Source of the DNA: Candidatus Tectimicrobiota bacterium
GTDB lineage: Bacteria > JACPUC01
Reading direction: 5' to 3'
Assembly: GCA_016192455.1 (NCBI GenBank)
Contig: JACPUC010000006.1
Location: forward strand, 199,055 to 263,054
DNA length: 64,000 nt
In this document: positions 28,356-36,255 of the stretch, in pieces
Layout of the letters: every line of letters begins with the position of its first letter
Position numbering within the stretch: position 1 is the stretch's first letter
Program-made: the position numbers and the translations under genes
Notes under the pieces: generated by a model
Databases searched by the model: none
Told to the model about the DNA's origin: nothing
What the model saw: the letters and a program-made list of their open reading frames with translations, nothing else

Positions 28356-28798
28356 GCACTCTCTCCCTGATCCCGCGTGCGGGGCTGGCGAATGAGGGGA
28401 CTCGCCGCGGCCGGGCAGGAGGCCCCGTTGCCTGCGATGGATACGTCCGCTGGAGGCTTCTGCTCTGGGCACGTCTGCTCCGAGCGTTTCCGAGCCAGGC
28501 GGCGCCGAACGGGGAAACCCCTTGCTTGGGGGTCATCGCCTCAATATATTAAAAAGGTTTATGAGGCGCGGGCAAGTCGGCTTCGCAAAGGGCGGCGTGT
28601 CGGCCCCGCGCGGCGGCCCGCCTTTTGATGAACCGCCGCATGCCGCGGCGGCGCGCCGGGGTCCGCGTCAACAGAGGGAGTGGGCGGTGGCTGAGCTTGG
28701 GAGCGCCCCGGCGCCGCAGCGTAGGCTCTGCGCCGCCACCACTGATCGCGCAAGGACTGCACGCCATCTCATTTGATGACCGCGGAGGGAGCAAACCG
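28356..28798. other. Divergent spacer and long leader before the glutaredoxin gene
   Basis: Separates the minus-strand NUDIX gene from the plus-strand glutaredoxin gene. It holds a good plus-strand promoter at 28522-28550 and, after it, about 240 nt of GC-rich leader with several self-complementary segments (GGTGGC near 28685 with GCCACC near 28735; GCAG...CTGC inside). No known riboswitch class is recognised. Confidence 0.5.
28522..28550 (+). promoter_or_regulatory. Promoter upstream of the selenocysteine glutaredoxin
   Basis: TTGCTT (28522-28527), a 17 bp spacer and TATATT (28545-28550), followed by AAAAAGG. It probably starts the transcript for the glutaredoxin and perhaps moaD/moaE. The predicted leader of about 240 nt is long. 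Confidence 0.6.
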
Positions 28799-29038
28799 AT
28801 GGCCGATTCGATTACCATGTACTCCACCACCTGGTGAGCCGCCTGCAGGGTGGCCAAACGGGTTTTGGACCAGCTTGGTGTCGAGTATCGCGTGATTGAC
28901 GTGGAAGAGGATGAAGAGGCGGCGCGGCGCGTCATGGAGCAGAACAAGGGTAATCGGACCGTGCCGACGTTCCAGATCGACGGCGCCTGGTACACGAATC
29001 CCGATCCGGCGACCCTCGAGCGGTTGGTGCGTGGTTGA
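28799..29038 (+). CDS. Selenocysteine-containing glutaredoxin-like protein (in-frame UGA)
   Basis: Reading through the TGA at 28835-28837 joins MADSITMYSTTW to AACRVAKRVLDQLGVEY and gives a 79-residue glutaredoxin/mycoredoxin-like thiol oxidoreductase. UGA falls exactly on the first cysteine of the CxxC active site, giving Sec13-Ala-Ala-Cys16. Family features follow: TVPTFQIDG (cis-proline loop) and TNPDPATLERLV. GGAGGG (28784-28789) lies upstream of ATG 28799. A SECIS-like hairpin follows the UGA. Sec-containing glutaredoxins are among the families reported in prokaryotic selenoproteome surveys. Conventional gene calling would start at GTG 28850 and lose the active site. A nonsense mutation is the alternative, less likely because the rest of the gene is intact and UGA hits precisely the redox residue. 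selA/B/C/D are not in the window. Confidence 0.82.
28838..28871 (+). promoter_or_regulatory. Candidate bacterial SECIS element
   Basis: Directly after the UGA: stem GG-CCAAA (28852-28858), loop CGGGT (28859-28863), TTTGG-A-CC (28864-28871) with one bulged A. The loop has G in its second position, 23 nt past the UGA, inside the distance range known for bacterial SECIS elements. A competing shorter hairpin (GCCGCC/GGTGGC, 28838-28854) starts at the base next to the UGA. Confidence 0.6.
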
Positions 29039-29141
29039 GCGCCGTCGCGGCAAAGGGGCGGCGCCGCGGCGGCGGGGGTCGGCGCTGGCCGCGCGGCGGC
29101 CAGGATGAGGTGAAGCGTTGCCTCGGCTGCGGGGTTGAACG

Positions 29142-29399
29142 ATGCGGGTGACGGTGAAGTTCTTCGCGGCGCTCCGGGAGGTGGTGGGAAGCCGCGAACT
29201 GCAGCTCCAACTTGACGACGGCAGCACGGTGGCCAGTCTGCTCGAGCGTCTCAGCCGCGAGTATCCCCGCCTGGGGGCGCTCTGTCAGGCAGCCGCCCCG
29301 ACGGTGAACCAGGAGTACAGCTCGCTGGGCGCCGAGCTGCACGAGGGAGACGAGGTGGTGTTCATCCCCCCGGTGAGTGGAGGCTGCGATGATCTGTAG
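29142..29399 (+). CDS. moaD: Molybdopterin synthase small subunit (MoaD) with extra C-terminal tail
   Basis: An 85-residue ubiquitin-fold sulfur carrier that, as a C-terminal thiocarboxylate, gives sulfur to MoaE for building molybdopterin. The fold is clear (VTVKFFAALREVVG, STVASLLERLSREYP, LHEGDEVVFIPPVSGG). MoaD normally ends at Gly-Gly; here Gly80-Gly81 is followed by Cys-Asp-Asp-Leu before TAG. The tail must be removed, or something else used, for the carrier to work. ATG 29142 follows a weak GGGG. The 3' end overlaps the moaE start by 11 bp, so the tail may be a by-product of the overlap. The neighbours moaE, moaB/mog and moeA confirm the molybdenum cofactor context. Confidence 0.87.
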   Translation: MRVTVKFFAALREVVGSRELQLQLDDGSTVASLLERLSREYPRLGALCQAAAPTVNQEYSSLGAELHEGDEVVFIPPVSGGCDDL

Positions 29400-29838
29400 G
29401 ATCACCAGAGACAAGATCGACACCCCGGCACTCCTGGAGGCGGTGAAGCATCCCGAAGCGGGGGCGGTCCTGGCATTTGAAGGGATCGCGCGCAACAACT
29501 CGCTCGGGCGGCGCGTTCTCTACCTGGTGTACGACGCCTACCCGGAAATGGCCGAGAAGAAGCTGCGGCAGATCGGCGAGGAGATCGCCGCCAAGTGGGG
29601 CATCACCCGGCTGGCGATGGTGCACCGCATCGGGCGCCTGGAGATCAGCGAGGCGAGCCTGGTGATCGCGCTGGCGTCGGCGCACCGCGCCGATGGGTTT
29701 GCGGCCTGCCGCTACGCCCTGGAGCGCATCAAGGCGATCCTGCCGGTATGGAAGAAAGAGGTGTGGGAAAACGGTGAGGAGTGGATCGAGGGGAAGGACT
29801 TCGCCCCCTTCGACCAGGAGGCGGCCCTGAAACGCTGA
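29389..29838 (+). CDS. moaE: Molybdopterin synthase catalytic subunit (MoaE)
   Basis: A 149-residue large subunit of molybdopterin synthase, converting cyclic pyranopterin monophosphate to molybdopterin with sulfur from MoaD. Motifs: GAVLAFEGIARNNSLGRRV, YDAYPEMAEKKL, the MVHRIGRLEISEASLVIALA core, AHRADGFAACRYALERIK, and the catalytic WKKEVWENGEEWIEG near the C-terminus. ATG 29389 lies inside the 3' end of moaD (11 bp overlap), which implies translational coupling. The length is typical. Pathway partners moaA and moaC are not in this window; moaB/mog and moeA lie 2 kb downstream beyond two PHP genes. Confidence 0.94.
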   Translation: MICRITRDKIDTPALLEAVKHPEAGAVLAFEGIARNNSLGRRVLYLVYDAYPEMAEKKLRQIGEEIAAKWGITRLAMVHRIGRLEISEASLVIALASAHRADGFAACRYALERIKAILPVWKKEVWENGEEWIEGKDFAPFDQEAALKR

Positions 29839-29995
29839 CGGCTGGGTCGCTGGGGAAGGCTGCGCTCCATCCATTCCCGAGGGCGGGAGGGTGGCCGTGC
29901 CCGGCGCCGCGGCTGGAGGATTGGCCACCCTGGTGGTGGAGAAGCTGCGGCGGCATCTCGGATACGCACGGCATCGGCAAGGAGCCCTGAGCAGC

Positions 29996-30832
29996 ATGCC
30001 CAAATTCGCCGATCTTCACATGCACTCGACCTGCTCCGATGGCCAGCGCTCGCCCGCCGAGATGGTGCGCGCCGCGGCCCAGGTCGGCCTGGACGCCATC
30101 AGCCTGACGGACCACGATGAGGTCGGCGGCCTGGACGAGGCGATCGCCGAGGGACGCGCCTGCGGAGTTGAGGTGATTCCCGGCATCGAGCTCAGCGTCA
30201 TTATGGACGGCCGGGACATCCATCTCCTCGGCTATTTCTTCGATCACCACGACCTGGAGCTGCGGGACTTCATCCGGCGCTTCAATGAGTGCCGCCTTCA
30301 GCGGGTGCATGCGATGGTGCGGCGCCTGGCGGAGCTGGGCGCGCCCCTGGAGGTGGAGGCGGTGCTGGCGAAGTCGACGCATGGCGCCATCGGCAGGCCG
30401 CACGTCGCCGCGGCGCTCCTCGAGGCCGGCCACGTCGCCTCGGTGTCCGAGGCGTTCGAGCGCTTCATCGGCAATGACGGACCGGCCTACGTCGCCAAGT
30501 ATCCCTTCACCCCGGAGGAGGGCGTGCAGCTTATCCACCGCCTCGGTGGGGTGACCTCCCTGGCTCACCCAGGCTTGTACCCCGACGACGGCATCGTCGA
30601 GCGGTTTGTCACGGTCGGCGTGGACGGCCTGGAAATCGAACATCCGAAGCATACGGAGTCCCAGCGCTCGCGGTTTTACAGGATCGCCCGCGAGCATGGC
30701 CTGCTGGTGACTGGAGGCTCCGATTGCCATGGCGATCGCTTCGGTCTCCAAAGTCTCGGCGGCTTGAAAATCCCCTATGCCAGGGTGGAGGCCCTGCGGG
30801 AACGCGCCGCGCGCGTCGACACCCAGTCGTGA
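29996..30832 (+). CDS. PHP-domain phosphoesterase, first of a tandem pair
   Basis: A 278-residue metal-dependent phosphoesterase of the YciV/RNase AM type, whose members hydrolyse nucleotide 3',5'-bisphosphates or trim RNA 5' ends. Metal ligands are visible in DLHMHSTCSDG (N-terminus), LTDHDEVGG, VIPGIELSV, SLAHPGLYPDD and GGSDCHGDRFG, covering the PHP motifs in order. ATG 29996 with AAGGAG upstream (29979-29984) is preferred over the longer open frame. A paralogue with the same layout follows 68 bp downstream. It sits between moaE and moaB, but no direct link to molybdenum cofactor synthesis is known. Confidence 0.88.
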   Translation: MPKFADLHMHSTCSDGQRSPAEMVRAAAQVGLDAISLTDHDEVGGLDEAIAEGRACGVEVIPGIELSVIMDGRDIHLLGYFFDHHDLELRDFIRRFNECRLQRVHAMVRRLAELGAPLEVEAVLAKSTHGAIGRPHVAAALLEAGHVASVSEAFERFIGNDGPAYVAKYPFTPEEGVQLIHRLGGVTSLAHPGLYPDDGIVERFVTVGVDGLEIEHPKHTESQRSRFYRIAREHGLLVTGGSDCHGDRFGLQSLGGLKIPYARVEALRERAARVDTQS

Positions 30833-30900
30833 GCGATGCGCCGGGCCGGCCTGGCGGCAGGCCGGATGACCTCAATCCGTGAGGAGAGCGAGCAAACTGG

Positions 30901-31797
30901 ATGGCAAGTATCGTTGATCTGCACATGCATTCCTACTACTCCGATGGCAGCTTCAGCCCGCGGGCGCTGGTGGCGCGTGGGGCCGTCCTCGGCCTGCGCT
31001 ACCTGGCGATCACCGATCACGATGAGGTGCAGGCGCTCCCCGAGGCGCGCGCCGCCGGCGCCGAGCATGGCGTGGCGATCATCCCCGGCATCGAGATTTC
31101 GACGCGCTACGACAACCTCGGCCTGCACATCCTCGGCTACTGCTTCGACGCGGACCACCCCGCCATGCGGGCCCTCGTGGCCCAGCAGGCGAGGAGCCGC
31201 AACGAGCGCGCGGAGCAGATCGTGGCGAAGTTTACCGACCTCGGCTTCGGGCTCGACTTCGACGCCATCGCCGCGCACGCCCGGGGCGCCCTCTCGCAGC
31301 CCCTCATCGTGCATGCCCTGCTGGCGAGCGAGCGCAACCGGCAGCTCCTGCGGCGGCGCGGGCACGAGGCGACGCACGAGACGCTCTACCGGCACTACCT
31401 GTCGCGCGGCGGGCCGGCCTACGTGCCGAAATTCAGCCCCGACAGCCGCGAGGCCATCGACCTCCTTCATACCTGCGGCGGCGTGGCGGTTCTGGCGCAC
31501 CCTTCGGTGGACCTCTGGCCCGACCGCCATGACCTCCTCAATGACCTGGCGGAGGCCGGCCTCGATGGTCTGGAGGTTTACAGCAGCAACCACAGCGAGG
31601 AGATGACTGCAGTCTACGTCCGCTGCGCCCGCGAGTATGGGCTCCTCATGACCGGCGGCAGCGATTTCCATGGCGAGGCGGTGCCCGAGTTCGACCTAGG
31701 CAGCGGCTGCAAGGGGAACCTCGACATGGGCGTGGAGATCGTCGAGGACCTCTACCAGCGACACGCGGACTTTCTCGCGGGGCGCGCGGCGGGGTAA
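30901..31797 (+). CDS. PHP-domain phosphoesterase, second of a tandem pair
   Basis: A 298-residue paralogue of the preceding gene, with the same PHP metal motifs: VDLHMHSYYSDGSFSP, AITDHDEVQAL, IIPGIEIST, AVLAHPSVDLWPD and GGSDFHGEAVP. The middle insertion (about residues 90-170) differs from its neighbour, so the substrates may have diverged. ATG 30901 begins directly at the family N-terminus. The pair lies in line with moaE upstream and moaB/mog downstream and could be one transcript. Expected activity is nucleotide or RNA phosphoester hydrolysis with divalent metals; the exact substrate is unassigned. Confidence 0.88.
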   Translation: MASIVDLHMHSYYSDGSFSPRALVARGAVLGLRYLAITDHDEVQALPEARAAGAEHGVAIIPGIEISTRYDNLGLHILGYCFDADHPAMRALVAQQARSRNERAEQIVAKFTDLGFGLDFDAIAAHARGALSQPLIVHALLASERNRQLLRRRGHEATHETLYRHYLSRGGPAYVPKFSPDSREAIDLLHTCGGVAVLAHPSVDLWPDRHDLLNDLAEAGLDGLEVYSSNHSEEMTAVYVRCAREYGLLMTGGSDFHGEAVPEFDLGSGCKGNLDMGVEIVEDLYQRHADFLAGRAAG

Positions 31798-31879
31798 AGG
31801 CGGCGGAGCCGGCGCGGGGGGTTCGTCACTGCGCCGTCCCGAAGCGGCACCAGGCGGGAGAGCAGCGCAGGAGGCGCGG

Positions 31880-32379
<500 letters not shown>

Positions 32380-32383
<4 letters not shown>

Positions 32384-33585
32384 GGCCCCTGAAAGAGCTC
32401 ATCTCCCTGGGAGAAGCGCGCGGCATCTGGGAAGCGGCGGCGAAGCCACTGCGGCGAACCGAAACGGTCTCCACGCTGCAGGCGCTGCATCGCATCCTGG
32501 CCCAGCCGCTGGAGGCCCAGCTCGATGTGCCCGGCTTCGCGCGCTCCGCCATGGACGGCTATGCCCTGCGCTCGAGCGACTCCTTGCCGGCAGAGAAGAA
32601 TCGTCCCCTGCGGCTGCGCTGCGTCGAGCGCATCTACACCGGTCAGGTGCCGCAGCGCCCCATCCGGCCGGGAGAATGCGCCGAGATCGCCACCGGCGCC
32701 ATCCTGCCCGAGGGGGCCGATGCCGTCATCATGGTGGAGCAAACCGAGGCGGAAGGGGACGAGGTGCTCATCTACCAGGCCCTCGTGCCGCGCGCCAACG
32801 TCATCCAGCGTGGCGCGGACATCGCCATGGGAACTGTGGTGCTTCAGGAGGGGGCCTTCATCAACCCTAGCCGCCTGGGGGTGCTCTGCGCCCTCGGGGT
32901 GCAGCAGGTGACCGTGTACGACCGGCCGCGCGTGGCGATCATCCCCACCGGCGGCGAGGTGGTGCGACCCGGTGAGGAGCTGCAGCGGGGGCAGGTCTAC
33001 GACATCAACTCGTACACCCTCGCCAGCATCGTCCTCGAGGCCGGCGGCGAACCCTTCATCCACCCCATCGTCGAGGATCACCAGGAGAAGATCATCGCCG
33101 CCATGGAGTCCTGCCAGGAGACCGACCTCTTCGTCTTCTCCGGCGGCTCCTCGGTGGGGACGCGCGATCTGATCCTCGACATCTGCACCCGCCTCGGCGA
33201 GGTGCTCTTCCCCGGCATCGCCGTGAAGCCGGGGAAGCCGACGCTCCTCTCCACCTGGGGCGAAAAGCTCATCCTGGGGATGCCGGGCAACCCCACCTCC
33301 TGCCTCTCGAACGCCTACATGATCCTCATGCCGGTCATCCGGCGCCTGGGCCGTCTGCCCGAGGTGCACCGCCAGGTGGCCCACTACCCGCTGAGCCGTC
33401 GCCAGCCCTCCACCCTTGGGCGGCATGAGTTCCTCACCGTGCGCATCGCCAATGGCGAAGCCATGCCGGTCTTCAAGTCGTCCGGCGACATCACCAGCAT
33501 GTCCCTCGCCGATGGCTACATCGAGATCGCGGCCAATGTCGACCTCATCGAGAAGGGGGAGCGGGTCGCGGTGACGTTCCTGTAG
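32380..33585 (+). CDS. moeA: Molybdopterin molybdenumtransferase (MoeA)
   Basis: A 401-residue enzyme that inserts molybdate (or tungstate) into adenylylated molybdopterin to finish the cofactor. Domain order: N-terminal MoeA linker and beta regions (VPGFARSAMDGYALRS, then the GECAEIATGAILPEGADAVI block), the MoaB-like catalytic domain (IIPTGGEVVRPGEELQRGQV, YDINSY, FSGGSSVGTRDL), KPGKPTLLSTWG and GMPGNPTSCL, and the C-terminal domain IV. The length is usual (E. coli 411). It starts by ATGA overlap with moaB. The final part, FKSSGDITSMSLADGYIEI, matches domain IV. This completes the late molybdenum cofactor genes here. Confidence 0.95.
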
Positions 33586-33645
33586 AAGATGCCGCGGGAC
33601 TCGTCGTTGAAGGCCTGACGATGCCGCGCCGCAGAGACATGTTCA

Positions 33646-33912
33646 ATGTTCCGCGAGCCTGAGCGTGCGGGGCTGAAGGAGAGGGTCGAAGAGGTCCTGC
33701 GCACCATCCGACCCTACCTGGCGGCCGACGGCGGCAATATCGAGCTGGTGGCGGTGGAGGGCGGCTGCGTCAAGGTCCGTTTGCTGGGGGCTTGCGCCGG
33801 CTGTCCGAGCTCGCGGGAGACGCTGCGCTTCGGCGTCGAGGCGACCCTCAAGGAGTACGTGCCGGAAATCTCCGCGGTGATCGCGGTGGAGGCGGGTGGG
33901 TGTTCGTCGTGA
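33646..33912 (+). CDS. NifU C-terminal-domain (Nfu-type) iron-sulfur protein
   Basis: An 88-residue single-domain Nfu protein that binds and delivers [4Fe-4S] clusters to apoproteins. The domain is complete: LRTIRPYLAADGGNIELVAV, then the ligand motif GACAGCPSS (CxxC) and ETLRFGVEATLKEYVPEI. The tail ends AGGCSS, adding a cysteine not usual for the family. ATG 33646 is chosen from the family N-terminus (ERVEEVLRTIRP). It lies 60 bp after moeA and 44 bp before a small heme protein, on the same strand. Iron-sulfur delivery fits a neighbourhood with molybdenum and radical SAM enzymes, but no specific client is evident. Confidence 0.92.
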   Translation: MFREPERAGLKERVEEVLRTIRPYLAADGGNIELVAVEGGCVKVRLLGACAGCPSSRETLRFGVEATLKEYVPEISAVIAVEAGGCSS

Positions 33913-33956
33913 TTGGTGGTGCTGCATGATTCGAGTCGAGGGCGCGGAAATCCCCC

Positions 33957-34202
33957 ATGCCTAGCCAGGCCTCGAGCCGGAAGAAGTTCTACGGCTTTAT
34001 CTTTGCCCTCACGGGAGTGTTCACACTCGTCCTCGTCATCGCCTTCATCTGGTCTTCTCCCGCCATGCCGGGAAACCCGGTGCACACGCCGGCGCAATCC
34101 CAGCAGTCGTGTCTGGCGTGCCATTGGGAGGGGCAAGGGGGCGCGCCCCTCATCCCGCATCGCCCCATGGGAAGCTGCACGTTCTGCCACGGCGCTCCGT
34201 GA
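33957..34202 (+). CDS. Small membrane-anchored di-heme c-type cytochrome-like protein
   Basis: An 81-residue protein with a basic N-terminus, one transmembrane helix (about residues 11-32: FYGFIFALTGVFTLVLVIAF) and a short external domain holding two heme-c motifs, CLACH and CTFCH, the second only nine residues from the C-terminus. A histidine between them (IPHRPMG) could be a distal ligand. It looks like a quinol-linked or soluble-partner electron-transfer mini-cytochrome. Two heme motifs in so short a protein suggest NapB/NrfH-like packing, but it is too short for either family. ATG 33957 is chosen. Its stop overlaps the GTG start of sfsA. No redox enzyme complex is adjacent, so its partner is unknown. 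Confidence 0.8.
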   Translation: MPSQASSRKKFYGFIFALTGVFTLVLVIAFIWSSPAMPGNPVHTPAQSQQSCLACHWEGQGGAPLIPHRPMGSCTFCHGAP

Positions 34203-34907
34203 GCCAGCCCTACGTTCCCGCCAGGAACCTGCAGCGGGCCCTCCTCATCGCCCGCCCCAGCCGCTTTACCGGCCTCGTCGATCTCCAGGGTGTACGCAGG
34301 GAGGTCTTTGTGCCCAATCCCGGTCGCCTGGAGGGCCTCCTTGTCCCCGGCGCCACGGTGTACCTCCATGAACCGGAAAGGGCGGGCGCGTGCGCAGGAC
34401 GCTCCACGACCTCCTCTTCGTCCGGCACGCCGTCGCCTCGTCTGCGTGGACACGCGCATCTCCAACGATCTCTTCGCCCACTGGCTGGGCCAGGGCCTCC
34501 TTGCCGAATTCGCGCCGTACCCCAGGCATCGCCGCGAGGTGACGTTCGGCAGAAGCCGCTTCGATTTCCTCCTGGAGGGGCCGGACGGCTCCTGCTTCGT
34601 CGAGGTGAAGTCCTGCACCCTCGCGCGCCGCGGCCGGGTGGAGTTTCCCGACGCTCCCACCGAGCGCGGCGCCCGCCACCTGCGCGAGCTTGTGGACGTG
34701 GCGCAGGCTGGCATGCGGGCCTGCGTCGTCTTCTGTCTCTTGCGCGAGGATGGGGAAGTGTTCAGCCCGGCCGACGACATCGACCGGCGCTTCGGCAGGG
34801 CGCTGCGGCAGGCCCTGTGCCAGGGGGTGGAGGCTTTTGCGTACCAAGTGCGCACGCGGCGCTTTGGCATGAGCTTGGCCGGGAACCGTCCCATTCTCCC
34901 GCCGTAG
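34199..34907 (+). pseudogene. sfsA: sfsA homologue broken by frameshifts
   Basis: Homologue of SfsA (sugar fermentation stimulation protein; nuclease-like fold with DNA-binding OB-type N-domain). The first part (ARNLQRALLIARPSRFTGLV, FVPNPGRLEGLLVPGATVYL) is read from GTG 34199. The second part (CVDTRISNDLF, GRSRFDFLLE, CFVEVKSCTL, FPDAPTERGARHLREL) is in a different frame from about 34430 to the TAG ending at 34907. A short intervening piece (RRTLHDLLFVRH, from 34393) is in the third frame. Two single-base losses, or one two-base loss with drift, near 34385-34435 in a G/C-rich stretch would explain this. It could be a decaying gene or sequencing/assembly error. The GTG overlaps the stop of the heme protein gene. 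Confidence 0.8.
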
Positions 34908-35038
34908 GAGGTGCCGCCGCGCCCCGCCCTGCGAGCGTGGAGAACCTTCCCGATCGCCCCTGCGCAGGAGAGACCCGCCAGCCCGGCTGTATGGTGGAGG
35001 GGCGTATTCTCCCTCTTGCGCCGAGTACTCTGCCACAG

Positions 35039-35905
35039 CTACCGGTTCAGGAGCGCCGACCCCGCCACGTAAACGTACACCTCCAGGAGTCGGCGGCGCG
35101 CCGCGGTCCCCTCATCCTCGCCTGCCACGGACGCCACCGCGAGCCGCCGCTCGTACAGCCCTTCGGCGACACCCTCATAGACGTCGAGGCGCCGCAGTTC
35201 CCCCGCTCGCAGCCCGAAGAGGACCTCCCCGTCCACCACCGCCGCCTCCTCCGCGCAGGCTGAGGGGGAGGTTGGGACGAGAAATGGATAGGCGAACCCC
35301 GGCAGGAGCCGGCGCTGGAAGCCGGAAAGGCGGGCGGGCACAGCCGGCGGGGCGCGCCCGAGGAGTTGGCGGCGCAGCGCCGCATCGCCCAGGCTGCCAT
35401 AGACGAAGAGCCGGGTGGTGGCCGCTGCGGGCCGCGCCGCCTGCGTCTCGAAGAGGGGCAGGTTCATCGCGTGCGGCGTGCTGCGGCTGCCGTCGAGGAT
35501 GTGGAGGACCCGCCAGCCCCGCGCCGCCAAGCGGTCGGCGAGGAAGCGGCGGTGGCACTGGGCGGGATCGCGTTCGGCGCACATGAAGCACGTCGGAAGG
35601 CGCCCTGCCAGGGCTTCCAGCTCCGCCAGACCCTGGGCGAAGGCGGCCGTCTCCAGATGGGCCGGGTACTCCTGTTCGCCCCTGCCGCCGAGGAGATCGC
35701 CAACATATGCATAGCCGATCGCCTCGCTGTCGAGGAGCGCCTCGAGGGCGCGGCGGTTGAAGGAGGCGAAGCGACTGCGCGGCACGCTGCGCACATCCAC
35801 CAGGAGGAGGACCTGGTGCGCCCGCAGAGAGGCCACGAACGACTCCGCGGTGCGGTTGCTGTGGCCGATCGTGAAGATGGTGGGACGATGCATCGCGCCG
35901 GTCAT
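35039..35905 (-). CDS. DUF488 domain fused to gamma-glutamylcyclotransferase-like domain
   Basis: A 288-residue two-domain protein. Residues about 5-145 are a DUF488 domain: FTIGHSNRTAESFVASLRAH, the DVRSVPRSR motif, FNRRALEALL and the Cys-rich CFMCAERDPAQCHR. After a short linker, residues about 160-285 form a gamma-glutamylcyclotransferase/AIG2-like domain (LFVYGSLGDAALRRQLLG, then LDVYEGVAEGLYERR with the conserved acidic residue). Both domains are of uncertain biochemistry, and I do not know of this fusion as a standard architecture. The start ATG at 35905 (TGAMHRP) or at 35893 is plausible; neither has a strong ribosome site. It is transcribed alone against its neighbours and ends near the broken sfsA. 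Confidence 0.8.
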   Translation of the reverse strand: MTGAMHRPTIFTIGHSNRTAESFVASLRAHQVLLLVDVRSVPRSRFASFNRRALEALLDSEAIGYAYVGDLLGGRGEQEYPAHLETAAFAQGLAELEALAGRLPTCFMCAERDPAQCHRRFLADRLAARGWRVLHILDGSRSTPHAMNLPLFETQAARPAAATTRLFVYGSLGDAALRRQLLGRAPPAVPARLSGFQRRLLPGFAYPFLVPTSPSACAEEAAVVDGEVLFGLRAGELRRLDVYEGVAEGLYERRLAVASVAGEDEGTAARRRLLEVYVYVAGSALLNR

Positions 35906-36060
35906 AGATCGGGAAAAGCTTCCTGGACGCCAGGCGACGGAGAGCAGCGCCACCCACTTCCTGAGCAGCTCCCCGTGGGCCTTTGGCCCGCCCGCCAGGG
36001 ATGAACATGGGGGTTACAGGGAGCGACCTTCTCTCCTGTCGAAGGCTTCGGCATCCCGGG

Positions 36061-36127
36061 TGTAGGGGCGCCGCTTGCCGCGCCCAAGCGTGGCGGCTCG
36101 GGGGGCGGCGCAAGCCCCGCCCCTACA
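36061..36127. repeat. REP-like GC-rich palindromic element
   Basis: A 67 bp imperfect inverted repeat with perfect 10 bp outer arms TGTAGGGGCG (36061-36070) and CGCCCCTACA (36118-36127), plus an inner GCTTGC/GCAAGC pair. TGTAGGGGCG-type palindromes are often dispersed between genes in bacterial genomes. It lies in the spacer between the DUF488 and metallophosphoesterase genes, and only one copy is seen here. Confidence 0.55.
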
Positions 36128-36255
36128 GTTCTGCACATTCCGTCCGCTGCAACATGCACGGTGGCAACCCCGCAATGTCGTGAAATCAACCACGTAGACG
36201 CTTATTTGCGCGGCAGCCCGCGGGAACACCCCGCCCCCCCGCCGAGCCGTCGCTC

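Noticed and set aside
28850-29038. 62-codon protein starting at GTG 28850
   Set aside because: It lacks the first strand and the active-site motif of the glutaredoxin fold; it is the downstream part of the UGA-containing gene.
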